From positions 221,060-285,059 of the forward strand of contig NZ_BSOG01000005.1 of assembly GCF_030160395.1 (NCBI RefSeq): a stretch of DNA of 64,000 bases, read 5' to 3'. The translations under genes and the position numbers were made by a program. Origin of the DNA: Chitinimonas prasina. GTDB lineage: Bacteria > Pseudomonadota > Gammaproteobacteria > Burkholderiales > Chitinimonadaceae. This document shows, piece by piece, positions 44,515 through 52,906 of this stretch. The notes beneath the pieces were generated by a model. It saw only the letters and a list, made by a program, of their open reading frames with translations. It ran no database searches and had not been told where the DNA came from. Within the stretch, counting starts at the first letter, position 1. Every line of letters begins with the position of its first letter.

Positions 44515-45084
44515 ATGCGCATACTGATTATTGTTGGCCACCCCGATGAAGATAGCTTCTGCGCCGCCCTGGCCGACCGCTACCAGCAAACCGCCAGCCA
44601 GGCCGGCCACGAGGTGGCCCGGCTCAATCTAGGCGAACTAGCCTTCGACCCCATACTGCGCAAGGGCTACAAGGGCAGGCAAACGCTGGAGCCTGATCTG
44701 CAAGCCGCCCAGCAGGCCATCCAGCACGCGGAGCGCCTGGTTTTCGTTTACCCCTATTGGTGGGCCAGCATGCCGGCCCTGCTGAAAGGCTTTATCGACC
44801 GGGTGTTTCTGCCTGGCTTTGCTTTTAAATATCTGGCCAACAAGGCCATGCCCAGCAAGCTGCTGCTGGGGCGCGAGGCCCAGATACTGGTGACCAGCGA
44901 TACCCCGCCATGGTACAACCGGCTGGTCTACCGGCGTGCCGGGCTCAGGGCGCTGCGCGTGAATGTGCTGGAGTTTTGTGGCATACGGGTAAGGGATGAG
45001 CTTGAAATCGGGCCGATACGTGGCAGTGCCGAACAGCACCGGGTGCGGTGGCTGGACAAGGCTGCGCAACTTGCCATGCGCTAA
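44515..45084 (+). CDS. NAD(P)H:quinone oxidoreductase, flavodoxin-fold
   Basis: FMN/FAD-dependent NAD(P)H dehydrogenase (quinone) family, 189 residues: ILIIVGHPDEDSFCAALADR at the phosphate-binding loop, FVYPYWWASMPALLKGFIDR, and LEFCGIRVRDELEIGPI. It begins 2 nt after the oxygenase stop and could handle quinone or aldehyde products of that enzyme, or act in general redox protection. Confidence 0.88.
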   Translation: MRILIIVGHPDEDSFCAALADRYQQTASQAGHEVARLNLGELAFDPILRKGYKGRQTLEPDLQAAQQAIQHAERLVFVYPYWWASMPALLKGFIDRVFLPGFAFKYLANKAMPSKLLLGREAQILVTSDTPPWYNRLVYRRAGLRALRVNVLEFCGIRVRDELEIGPIRGSAEQHRVRWLDKAAQLAMR

Positions 45085-45163
45085 GCGCCACCAAGAATCG
45101 GGTATGAAAGTCCGTCACCACCCAGCCATAAACTGAGCAAATATCAGGCTCCCAGGAATCGCC

Positions 45164-46357
45164 ATGAGCAGCAAGACTCAAACCGCAGCGCCCAGTTGCA
45201 ACAGCCTGGAGACTGGCATCAACTGGCATCCGCTGGAGTTGATCCCCTACTTCAAGCGCTGGCCGCATGGCACAGCCCGTGATCTGCTCTACACCTTTAT
45301 CTGGAACAGCCTGATCGGCTGCACCTTGATGAGTGTGGGGCTGATGTTCTCCACGCCCAGCAATCCGTGGCGCTACTTTTACGTCAATTTTGTGCTGACC
45401 CAGACCATAGGCTTCACCATCCATGGTCTGTTCGAGCTGTCTGGCATGCTGCTGGGCAGCATGCTGACCAAGCTACCCACCTGGCTGCGCTACCTCTACT
45501 TCATGCTGATCCCCGTACTGGGCGTATTCCTGGGCTATGCAATCGGCCTGGCCGTGCTCGATATGGATGCGGCCCGGCGCTATATCTTCAGCGCTCAGGG
45601 CATCAGAGCCTTACTGGTTTTCTCGCTGGGCATGTCAGCCATCTTGTGTGCCTTGTTTGTAGCACGTGACCGGCAGGTAAGGGCTGAAATGGCACTTGCC
45701 GAACAGACACAGAAAGCCTTGGACGCAGAACGCAGGGCACTGGAAGCACAACTACGCATGTTGCAGGCCCAGATCGAGCCGCATTTCCTCTATAACACCC
45801 TCGCCAATGCAGTCGGCTTGATTGCGCCCGCGCCTGACAAAGCCCGCCTGCTGCTGGAACGCCTGATCGATTACCTGCGGACCAGCCTGTCGGCCAGCCG
45901 CGAAGCCGAGACCCGGCTCGATCATGAGCTGGATACGGTGCGCGCCTACCTGGATTTGATGCAGGTACGCATGGGCCAGCGCCTGAGCTACCAAGTACAG
46001 TGCCCCCCAGAGCTAGGTGCCATCCCCATCCCGCCCATGTTGCTGCAGCCCCTGGTGGAGAACGCCATACAGCACGGCCTGGAGCCGCGCATCGCGGGTG
46101 GCAGCATCACGCTTTCCGTCGCACAGGAAGACGGCACCCTGCAGATAGAGGTTGCCGATGATGGTGAGGGCTTCAACCCCGCTGCCAGGCCGCGTGCTGG
46201 CGGCGGTGTAGGCCTGGCCAATCTTCGCGAGCGGCTGGCGACGCTGTATGGCACGGCTGGCGGTATTACCCTGGCCGACCGGCAACCCAGCGGGGTCCGC
46301 GCCACACTGCGCCTGCCATTGGACGGCAGCCAGGGCAAGCGCGGGCCACAGCCATAG
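45164..46357 (+). CDS. LytS-type sensor histidine kinase
   Basis: Histidine kinase of the LytS/YehU class, 397 residues. The N-terminal half has about four membrane segments (from LYTFIWNSLIGCTLMSVGLM to ALLVFSLGMSAILCALFV), then a coiled coil, the phosphoacceptor His207 in QIEPHFLYNTLAN, and the ATPase domain (PPMLLQPLVENAIQHGLEP, DDGEGFNP, GVGLANLRERL). It partners with the LytTR regulator starting 36 nt downstream. The stimulus is unknown. Confidence 0.93.
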   Translation: MSSKTQTAAPSCNSLETGINWHPLELIPYFKRWPHGTARDLLYTFIWNSLIGCTLMSVGLMFSTPSNPWRYFYVNFVLTQTIGFTIHGLFELSGMLLGSMLTKLPTWLRYLYFMLIPVLGVFLGYAIGLAVLDMDAARRYIFSAQGIRALLVFSLGMSAILCALFVARDRQVRAEMALAEQTQKALDAERRALEAQLRMLQAQIEPHFLYNTLANAVGLIAPAPDKARLLLERLIDYLRTSLSASREAETRLDHELDTVRAYLDLMQVRMGQRLSYQVQCPPELGAIPIPPMLLQPLVENAIQHGLEPRIAGGSITLSVAQEDGTLQIEVADDGEGFNPAARPRAGGGVGLANLRERLATLYGTAGGITLADRQPSGVRATLRLPLDGSQGKRGPQP

Positions 46358-46392
46358 TAAGATAGAAAACAAACCACGCCACGCGCCCTGCC

Positions 46393-47178
46393 ATGCCCAC
46401 CGCCCTGATCGCCGACGACGAAATTGCCCTGGCCGAATTCCTCAAGACCGAGCTGGCCGAGCTGTGGCCCGAACTCAAGATCGTGGCCTTGGCGTACAAC
46501 GGTCTAGATGCGCTGAGGCTGATAGACGAAATGGCGCCCGATATCGCCTTCCTGGATATCCGAATGCCCGGTCTGAGCGGCCTGGAGATGGCGAGTCGGT
46601 TGGTGGATGCCGACGCGGCCCCGCATATGGTGTTTGTCACGGCCTACGACCAGTACGCCGTTGACGCATTTGAGCGGGAGGCTGTGGACTACCTGCTCAA
46701 GCCCCCCAGCCGTGAGCGCCTGGGCAAGACGCTGGACAAACTCAAACGCCAGTTGGGCGACGAAAGACATACCGGCAGCCCCATGGCCGGCCCCGATCCC
46801 GAGCTGCTGGCCAAGCTGGCAGCCCTGCTCGGCCAGCCCACCCCCAGCAGCCCGCGGCTGGAATGGATACGGGCGGCCCACGGCAACGAGACACGCCTGA
46901 TCGCGGTGGATGAAGTGGTGTATTTCGAAGCGCGCGACAAATACGTCAGCGTCTTTACCGCCGATGGGGAGTCATTGATACGCACCCCGCTACGTGAACT
47001 GCTGGATGGACTGGACCCCGCCCGTTTCTGGCAGGTACACCGTGGCACCATTGTTGCAGTCAGGCATATTGCGGGGACCGTGCGTGATTTTCGCGGCCGT
47101 ACCCTGGTCAAGCTCAAGACCCGAGCCGACCAACTGGTGGTCAGCCGCGCCTACCTGCATCTGTTCAAGCAAATGTAA
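46393..47178 (+). CDS. LytTR-family response regulator
   Basis: Response regulator of 261 residues: receiver (about 1-120) with phosphoacceptor Asp55 in IAFLDIRMPGLSG and Lys in YLLKPPS, then a LytTR DNA-binding domain (about 160-258: IAVDEVVYFEARDKYVSVF, FWQVHRGTIVAVRHI). It forms a two-gene operon with the preceding kinase, closed by a terminator at 47195-47236. Targets unknown. Confidence 0.94.
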   Translation: MPTALIADDEIALAEFLKTELAELWPELKIVALAYNGLDALRLIDEMAPDIAFLDIRMPGLSGLEMASRLVDADAAPHMVFVTAYDQYAVDAFEREAVDYLLKPPSRERLGKTLDKLKRQLGDERHTGSPMAGPDPELLAKLAALLGQPTPSSPRLEWIRAAHGNETRLIAVDEVVYFEARDKYVSVFTADGESLIRTPLRELLDGLDPARFWQVHRGTIVAVRHIAGTVRDFRGRTLVKLKTRADQLVVSRAYLHLFKQM

Positions 47179-47194
47179 GCACCGCTATGTAAGC

Positions 47195-47236
47195 AGAGCG
47201 GCCTGTTCACTTCCGTGATCAGGCCGCTCTGTTGTT
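47195..47236 (+). terminator. Terminator of the LytS/LytR-type operon
   Basis: Perfect 11-bp stem AGAGCGGCCTG (47195-47205) and CAGGCCGCTCT (47220-47230), 14-nt loop, then GTTGTTG. It lies between convergent genes (LytTR and LPMO) and could act on both. Confidence 0.7.
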
Positions 47237-47289
47237 GACTGGAGGCCAAACACACAGTCGCCACGGCAGCTGCGGTTACCTCATCATGC

Positions 47290-48486
47290 TTACTTCACCA
47301 AGGTCCAGGCATCCTGCCAATGCGACCCTGCAGGCGGGCCGTAATGCGGCGGCGACTGTGTGCACCAACCCGAGTAGGGGAAAGGCTTGCACTGGTAACG
47401 CTTGCCATCACTGCCTTGCACGACGGTGCCGGCCTTGTAGTTGGCAATGCCCGCTGGATAGACGTAATCCACCGGTCCGGTACCGCCACCATCGCCCCCG
47501 GTACTGATGTCGATCTCGAAGCTGTAGTCCTGGGTAACGGTGCTGCGCTCGTAGACACGATTTTCCATGCTGCTTTGCACCGGCGTGATATTGCCGCCGT
47601 TACCCAGCACGCCCACCTTCACATACTGCGATGCAGCGTTGACCTTCTGGGCCAGATGATAGGGCCACTGGCTGGCGCCCGTCATGCCACTGGCCAGGGT
47701 GATGCTGTGGCTTTCCAGATCCTTGAAAGCCGGATCGAACAGGCGGAAGGTGACCTTGGTGTTTACTGCCAGATCCTGCTGTGCCCGTACCTGGCCGATT
47801 TCCTTCCAGGTGGACGGCGTGGTGGCGCCACCGAAGTTCACGTCCATGCAGGAGTAGAAAGCCTCGGTGCTGTCGGCACGTTGCCAGATGCTGTAGATCA
47901 CATGGCGGCCCGACTTGCCCTGGGGCAGGGTACAGCTCATCTTGTAATGACCATTTACCAGGGTGGTATTGGTAATGTTACAAAATGGCTGGCTCTCCAG
48001 ATCAGACCACTTCAGCGCCATGCCGGGGTTGTAGCCCGATTTGGTGACAAAGAACTTGAACGACTTGGTAGCGTGCGGCGCGGTCGCCTTGTAAAGGAAA
48101 TCGAACTGGCCGTTGGCATTGGGGGCGATATTGGTGGCGGGCCAGTCATCACGCGCAAGATTGAAGCCCTTGTAGACATCCTTGCCTGCACCGCACAGCT
48201 TGCCATCGGGGATCAGGGCCTGGTGCTGATCGTTGGCATTGGCCTGGTTCACACCGTTCCAGTCATAGAAGGCCTGGGTGCCGCCGACTGACTTGGCGGC
48301 TTTGCAGGCTGCCGACCTCGGGTTTTCCGGCCCTTCCTGGAAACAGTTGTAGACCCGGTCCACCGGCACCGCCATGGCGCCGTGCGCCAGGGCCGCCTGG
48401 CTGACCAAGCTGGCGCAGAATGGTGCGGCCATTGCCGCCAGGGCGGAGCCCAGCCCGGCACGGCTGAGTAGGGGAGTTGCCTGCAT
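47290..48486 (-). CDS. Secreted AA10 chitin-active lytic polysaccharide monooxygenase
   Basis: Copper LPMO (AA10) that oxidatively cleaves crystalline chitin, 398 residues. The ATG at 48486 is preferred because AGGAGG lies about 6 nt upstream and the signal peptide then ends ...QAALA, placing His35 (HGAMAVP) as the mature N-terminal copper ligand. The second copper His is His138 in KATAPHATKSFKFFVTK. A Ser/Gly-rich region and a C-terminal CBM5/12 module (GTVVQGSDGKRYQCKPFPYS, GSHWQDAW) follow. It would act together with the GH18 chitinase at the other end of the window. Confidence 0.94.
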   Translation of the reverse strand: MQATPLLSRAGLGSALAAMAAPFCASLVSQAALAHGAMAVPVDRVYNCFQEGPENPRSAACKAAKSVGGTQAFYDWNGVNQANANDQHQALIPDGKLCGAGKDVYKGFNLARDDWPATNIAPNANGQFDFLYKATAPHATKSFKFFVTKSGYNPGMALKWSDLESQPFCNITNTTLVNGHYKMSCTLPQGKSGRHVIYSIWQRADSTEAFYSCMDVNFGGATTPSTWKEIGQVRAQQDLAVNTKVTFRLFDPAFKDLESHSITLASGMTGASQWPYHLAQKVNAASQYVKVGVLGNGGNITPVQSSMENRVYERSTVTQDYSFEIDISTGGDGGGTGPVDYVYPAGIANYKAGTVVQGSDGKRYQCKPFPYSGWCTQSPPHYGPPAGSHWQDAWTLVK

Positions 48487-48848
48487 GATGCCTCCTGATT
48501 GGTTTTTCATTGGTATCTCAAATTGACAGAAAAATGCGGCAAGTAAACTACCAGCATCCAACTGGTGTTAATTGCCAATACCACAATAGAACCAGATAAT
48601 GGGCGCATTCAAAGCCTGCCGATAACCGGCAACAACCCTAGCGCATTCTGCTTACCCAGATACGTGTTCAAAGTGGCCTTGCAGGCCGCAATATGACATA
48701 AGCATAATCGCTATTCAAGCATGGCGCTCGAAGTGCCCGCCGCATCGTTGCTCTCCATGAGCAGTTACAGCGCCGGAGCAGACATGGCATTTCCCCTCCC
48801 GCGCCGAAGCAGGCATCATCCTGCTGGCCATGCCATCTACATAAACTC
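48487..48848. other. Divergent intergenic region between LPMO and glrK
   Basis: A 362-bp gap with an AT-rich part (about 48500-48600) next to the LPMO, where its promoter should lie, although no clear -35/-10 was found. A 13-bp palindrome GGCCTTGCAGGCC is at 48675-48687. No ORF, RNA gene or strong ribosome-binding site for glrK was seen. Confidence 0.5.
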
Positions 48849-50270
48849 ATGCTTGCTCGCCTACGCCCCTCTTTTCGCCAACTACTGCTGCTGGCCTTCC
48901 TGCTCTTGGCTGGCTTGCTCGGGGCCGCCTCCCTGAGCGCGCTGCTCACACTGGAATCCCTGGTTAAGCAAAGCCGGGGGGGAGCTGCGCACGCCGTGCA
49001 ACTGAGTGCCGACGCGCAGCTGCTGGCAGAACGCAGCGTCACCATGGAACGGGCAGCACGGCAATTCCTGGTGCTGGACGACCCCAATATCCGCCAGCGA
49101 TATGACGAAGCCCTGCGCGACAGCCTGGCCGCGCTACAGCGGCTGGAAACCGGGCTGGCAGACCAGGAAGTAGCAAACCGCTGGCGCCAGCAGCAGGCCC
49201 GCATTGCCGAACATCTGGCCAAGCCGACCAAGCCCACCCGCCGGCATGAGGCCCTGCTATCTACCGAATTCAAGGCACTGGCCCAACTCAACAGCCAACT
49301 GGCAAGCGCTGTGCGAAATGACCTCGAACACCGCAATGCCGATCTGCTCAGCGGCTTGGAAGAAGGCCGGCTACAGCTCAGCGGGCAATTGCTGGCCGCC
49401 CTGCTGCTGGCCATCTTGCTGGCCCTGACATTCGGCCTATGGCTGGCGCGGCCCTTGCGCCAACTGGAAGGCGCCATACTGAGCCTGGGTGAAAATCAAC
49501 TGGAACGCGCCATCGATATCCGTGGCCCAGCCGACCTACGCCGGCTGGGACAAAGACTGGACTGGCTGCGCTTGCGGCTGGCAGAGCTGGACGCTGACAA
49601 AACACGCTTCCTGCGCCATATCTCGCACGAACTGAAGACCCCTCTGGCGGCCCTGCGTGAAGGCGTGGCGCTACTGGAGGACGAAATCGCCGGACCCTTG
49701 ACAGAGCAGCAGCGCGAGGTATCCGGCATCCTGGCGCAGAATGTGGTGGCCCTGCAGCAGCAGATAGAAGACCTGCTGCGTTTTCACGCCGCTGCGTTCG
49801 AGGCCCGCCAGCTCAACCTGGCGCCTTGCGATTTGCGGGCCTTGCTGGAGAAGGTGGTGGATACCCAGCGCCTGCAATGGCAAGCTCGCCAGCTCAAACC
49901 CGAGATAGACGGCCCCACGCTGAGAGCAAGGGTAGACGCCGACAAGCTGGCCATCGCCCTCGGCAACCTGCTTTCCAACGCCATACGGTTCAGCCCCCAG
50001 GGCGGCAGCATCAGGCTGGCGCTCCGGCGCAACGGCAAGCACATACAGATCGATATCAGCGACCAGGGCCCCGGTATTGCCGAGCAGGATCGCCCCCGCA
50101 TCTTTGAGCCCTTCTACCAGGGCCAGCACCAGCCGCCGGCTGCACGTCACGGCAGCGGCATAGGCCTTTCCATCGTCCAGGAATACCTGCAAGCCCACGG
50201 CGGTCAGGTGTTGCTGCTGCCGCATGAACCAGGCACCTGTTTCAGAATCGAACTACCCGATGAAAACTAA
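48849..50270 (+). CDS. glrK: Sensor histidine kinase GlrK (QseE)
   Basis: Membrane histidine kinase of 473 residues: TM1 (QLLLLAFLLLAGLLGAASL), periplasmic helical sensor (about 36-175), TM2 (LLAALLLAILLALTFGLWLA), HAMP-like linker, HisKA with His260 (FLRHISHELKTPLAAL) and HATPase (NLLSNAIRFSPQG, GSGIGLSIVQEYL). The GlrK-QseG-GlrR order downstream identifies it. In enterobacteria this system responds to envelope signals and activates sigma-54 promoters. Confidence 0.92.
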   Translation: MLARLRPSFRQLLLLAFLLLAGLLGAASLSALLTLESLVKQSRGGAAHAVQLSADAQLLAERSVTMERAARQFLVLDDPNIRQRYDEALRDSLAALQRLETGLADQEVANRWRQQQARIAEHLAKPTKPTRRHEALLSTEFKALAQLNSQLASAVRNDLEHRNADLLSGLEEGRLQLSGQLLAALLLAILLALTFGLWLARPLRQLEGAILSLGENQLERAIDIRGPADLRRLGQRLDWLRLRLAELDADKTRFLRHISHELKTPLAALREGVALLEDEIAGPLTEQQREVSGILAQNVVALQQQIEDLLRFHAAAFEARQLNLAPCDLRALLEKVVDTQRLQWQARQLKPEIDGPTLRARVDADKLAIALGNLLSNAIRFSPQGGSIRLALRRNGKHIQIDISDQGPGIAEQDRPRIFEPFYQGQHQPPAARHGSGIGLSIVQEYLQAHGGQVLLLPHEPGTCFRIELPDEN

Positions 50271-50781
50271 ACATTTTTGCTCACTCCTAAGTTGCCTTGC
50301 CCTGGCTGCCTGTGCCCTGCCGGTCAAGGAAGTACGCATACCCGTGCGCGAACTCGATCCCGCCAGCCAGGCCGTACGCCTGGCAGTGGGTTATCACGAC
50401 AACCTGCGGCAGTACAACACCGCTGAACTGGCCAAGGAAGCAGCCCGCTTGGGCGTGGCGCCCGCCAGCCCGGCCACCAGCATGGAGCTGGCACTGCTGC
50501 TGCTGCACAACCGCAACGGCAATGATGCCGCCCGTGCCACCACGCTGCTGGAGGCGCTGCTGCGCGACAGTCGTGCCGAGGCGCAGGCGCTGCAGCCCCT
50601 GGCCAGATTGTTGCTAAGCCAGTTGAGCGAACAGCGCAAGCAGGAGGAACAATTGGACAAGCAACTGCAATTGCAGCGCGAGCAACAGAAGAAACTCGAT
50701 CAATTGAACGAGAAACTGGAAGCCCTCAAGGCCATCGAGCGCAGCCTGACGCCCGCACCACGCCAAGGAGCCCGGCCATGA
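50260..50781 (+). CDS. qseG: QseG-like outer-membrane lipoprotein
   Basis: Small lipoprotein of 173 residues: signal peptide with lipobox LAAC, then a helical domain and a C-terminal coiled coil rich in Gln/Lys/Glu (EEQLDKQLQLQREQQKKLDQ). It starts inside the end of glrK (ATG at 50260, overlap 11 nt) and its stop overlaps the glrR start by ATGA. By position it corresponds to QseG/YfhG, which in E. coli interacts with the kinase; sequence similarity is weak, so the name is mainly contextual. Confidence 0.75.
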   Translation: MKTKHFCSLLSCLALAACALPVKEVRIPVRELDPASQAVRLAVGYHDNLRQYNTAELAKEAARLGVAPASPATSMELALLLLHNRNGNDAARATTLLEALLRDSRAEAQALQPLARLLLSQLSEQRKQEEQLDKQLQLQREQQKKLDQLNEKLEALKAIERSLTPAPRQGARP

Positions 50782-52136
50782 ACGCCCATATCCTGCTGGT
50801 GGATGACGATACCGACCTGCTCAAGCTGCTATCGATGCGCCTGACTGCCGCGGGCTACCGCGTGACCACCGCGACCACCGCCGAAGGCGCACTGACCCGC
50901 CTGGCAGTGGAACTGCCACAGCTGGTGCTGAGCGACGTACGCCTGCCTGACCGGGACGGCTTGAGCCTGTTTGGCGATATCCATGCCCGCCACCCTACCC
51001 TGCCGGTCATCCTGTTGACCGCCCACGGCACCATCCCGGATGCGGTGGCCGCCACCGAGCGTGGCGTATTCGGCTATCTGACCAAGCCGTTTGACGGCAA
51101 GCTCTTGCTGGCCAAGATCGCCCAGGCATTGAGCATCGCCACGCCAGGCGGCCAGGCTGGCCAGAACGACGACGAGTGGCGCGCCCCCATTGTCAGCCGC
51201 TCCAGCCTGATGGCCGAGTTGCTGGCCGAAGCCAGGCTGGTGGCCGGCACCGATGCCAGCGTATTGATACGGGGCGACAGCGGTAGCGGCAAGGAGCTGC
51301 TGGCCCAGGCCATACACCGCGCCAGCCCTCGCGCCCAAAAACCCTTTGTGGCGGTGAATTGTGGCGCCATACCCGAGCAATTGCTGGAATCCGAATTGTT
51401 CGGCCACATAAAGGGGGCCTTTACCGGGGCGGTGAGCAACCATCGCGGCCTGTTCCAGGCGGCCGACGGTGGCACCTTGTTCCTGGACGAAATCGGCGAC
51501 ATGCCGCTGCCCCTGCAGGTCAAGCTGCTGCGGGTGCTGCAGGAGCGCTCGGTGCGGCCTGTCGGCGCCAGCCAGCCGGTGCCCATAGACGTGCGCGTAT
51601 TGTCTGCCACCCACCGCGATCTGGAAGCCGCCATGGCGTCCGGACAGTTCCGCGAGGACCTCTACTACCGGCTCAACGTCGTCAGCCTGCAGCTACCCAA
51701 TCTGGCCGAACGGCGCGAGGACATACCGCTACTGGCCAACTACTTCCTGACCCGCCTGGCCGACAAGTACCAGAAGCAGCTCAACAGCTTCGCCCCAGAA
51801 GCTCTGGAAGCCCTGGCTACCGCCCCCTGGCCGGGCAATGTGCGACAACTCTACAACGTGGTGGAACAGGTTTGTGCCCTGGCCACCGCCCCACTGATAC
51901 CCCTCTCGCTGGTACAGCGTGCCTTGCGCGCGGCAGCGGTGGAAGTCCTGAGCTACGCCGAGGCCCGCCAGCGATTCGAACTGGATTACCTGGTCAAGCT
52001 GCTCAAGCTCACCGATGGCAACGTGGCTGATGCGGCACGCCTGGCCGATCGCAACCGGACGGAGTTCTATCGCCTGCTGCAGAAGCATGATCTGAGCCCT
52101 GGCATGTTCCGCAGCACACCCGGCGTCGCCGATTAG
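50778..52136 (+). CDS. glrR: Sigma-54-dependent response regulator GlrR (QseF)
   Basis: NtrC-family activator of 452 residues: receiver with phosphoacceptor Asp53 ([13 protein letters not shown]), AAA+ domain with Walker A GDSGSGKE, the sigma-54-contacting GAFTGA loop, Walker [11 protein letters not shown], and a C-terminal Fis-type helix-turn-helix ([20 protein letters not shown]). It is translationally coupled to qseG. Its stop codon lies within the first of two GTC-N10-GACA boxes that precede a sigma-54 promoter for the BON-domain gene, its probable target. Confidence 0.95.
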   Translation: MNAHILLVDDDTDLLKLLSMRLTAAGYRVTTATTAEGALTRLAVELPQLVLSDVRLPDRDGLSLFGDIHARHPTLPVILLTAHGTIPDAVAATERGVFGYLTKPFDGKLLLAKIAQALSIATPGGQAGQNDDEWRAPIVSRSSLMAELLAEARLVAGTDASVLIRGDSGSGKELLAQAIHRASPRAQKPFVAVNCGAIPEQLLESELFGHIKGAFTGAVSNHRGLFQAADGGTLFLDEIGDMPLPLQVKLLRVLQERSVRPVGASQPVPIDVRVLSATHRDLEAAMASGQFREDLYYRLNVVSLQLPNLAERREDIPLLANYFLTRLADKYQKQLNSFAPEALEALATAPWPGNVRQLYNVVEQVCALATAPLIPLSLVQRALRAAAVEVLSYAEARQRFELDYLVKLLKLTDGNVADAARLADRNRTEFYRLLQKHDLSPGMFRSTPGVAD

Positions 52137-52141
52137 CGACA
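52125..52141. promoter_or_regulatory. GlrR-type activator box 1
   Basis: GTC-N10-GACA with the inner palindrome GTCGC-N6-GCGAC, spanning the glrR stop codon. It fits the enterobacterial GlrR consensus TGTC-N10-GACA except for the first base. Confidence 0.65.
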
Positions 52142-52190
52142 TACCAGGTGCCCGTATTTTCAGGTACTTGAGTTATCACCACCAGGAAGC

Positions 52191-52207
52191 GTCGCCTATC
52201 AGCGACA
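52191..52207. promoter_or_regulatory. GlrR-type activator box 2
   Basis: GTCGCCTATCAGCGACA, the same motif as box 1 with two changes in the central spacer, exactly 66 bp downstream (about six helical turns) and about 100 bp upstream of the -24 element. Confidence 0.65.
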
Positions 52208-52302
52208 AAAAAGGGGAGCTAGGCCAATCAGATCACCCACAGATCGGCCAGCCAAACCTAAATGCAAGCGCAAGCAATTGAAATGTAAGAAAAAATAAAA
52301 CC

Positions 52303-52318
52303 TGGCACGGCCATTGCA
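52303..52318 (+). promoter_or_regulatory. Sigma-54 promoter
   Basis: TGGCACGGCCATTGCA matches the consensus TGGCACR-N4-TTGCW at every defined position, with GG/GC spacing of 10 nt between the invariant pairs. Transcription would start near 52330, about 50 nt before the BON-protein ATG. The AT-rich stretch just upstream (52280-52300) could help bending. Confidence 0.85.
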
Positions 52319-52380
52319 ATAGTGGACTACGTAACGCCAAGTCAGCGTTGCCTTTCCCAACACCTCGAAAGGATTCCACC

Positions 52381-52728
52381 ATGCAAAACCGTCATCTGCT
52401 GCCAGGCCTGCTTGCCGCCATGCTGATCGCTGGCCCCGCTATCGCTGCCGATGTAGCTGCAGCACCAGCCCCCCAAGGTGGCCCCGCCGCTGAAGCCGGT
52501 CAATACGTGGACGATGCCACCATTACCACCAAGGTGAAGGCCGCCATCATGGGCGAAAAGAGCCTGTCTGCCCTGGACGTCAAGGTCACCACAACAGAGG
52601 GCGTTGTCACCCTGACCGGCACCGTCGACAAGGTTGAAGCCGCCGACAAGGCCATGCAGGTCGCCTCAGCCATCACCGGTGTGAAGCGCGTCGACAGCAA
52701 GCTGCAACTGAAGTCGGCCACCAACTGA
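52381..52728 (+). CDS. BON-domain periplasmic protein
   Basis: Exported protein of 115 residues: signal peptide (LLPGLLAAMLIAGPAIAAD), a short Ala/Pro linker, and one BON domain (about 40-112: DDATITTKVKAAIMGEKSLS, VTTTEGVVTLTGTVDKVEAA, VKRVDSKLQL). BON proteins (OsmY-like) associate with membranes and respond to envelope stress. The upstream sigma-54 promoter and GlrR boxes make it the likely effector of the adjacent GlrK/GlrR system. The ATG at 52381 is preferred; frames from 52348 lie in the leader. Confidence 0.9.
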   Translation: MQNRHLLPGLLAAMLIAGPAIAADVAAAPAPQGGPAAEAGQYVDDATITTKVKAAIMGEKSLSALDVKVTTTEGVVTLTGTVDKVEAADKAMQVASAITGVKRVDSKLQLKSATN

Positions 52729-52868
52729 TTGATGTAGTACATGGCGCAAGCCATGGGTAGTAACGAGTTCAACTGAACTCCTTTGCGCGCAGTACGCCGG
52801 GTCTGGGGCGACCCAGCCCGGCACCTCTCCCTGGAGATCGTGAGCGCCCGTCTCTCGGTCTGCATTCC
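52729..52868 (+). other. Structured 3' region between BON gene and terminator
   Basis: About 140 nt before the terminator with several stable inverted repeats: ATGGC/GCCAT, GAGTTCA/TGAACTC, and GCCGGGTCTGGGGCGACCCAGCCCGGC folding as nested GCCGGG/CCCGGC and CTGGG/CCCAG stems. It has no ORF. It could be a long 3' UTR or a 3'-derived small RNA. Confidence 0.4.
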
Positions 52869-52898
52869 GGGCCGGCCTGACCGCCGGCCCATTTTTTT
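52869..52898 (+). terminator. Rho-independent terminator of the BON transcript
   Basis: GGGCCGGC (52869-52876), 6-nt loop, GCCGGCCC (52883-52890), then ATTTTTTTAT. Strong stem and seven T residues. Confidence 0.92.
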
Positions 52899-52906
52899 AT
52901 CCTGAC

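Noticed and set aside
47195-47230. Fourth copy of the AGAGCCTGTTCAC element
   Set aside because: It shares GGCCTGTTCAC on one arm only; the other arm and loop do not match, and it functions well as an ordinary terminator stem.
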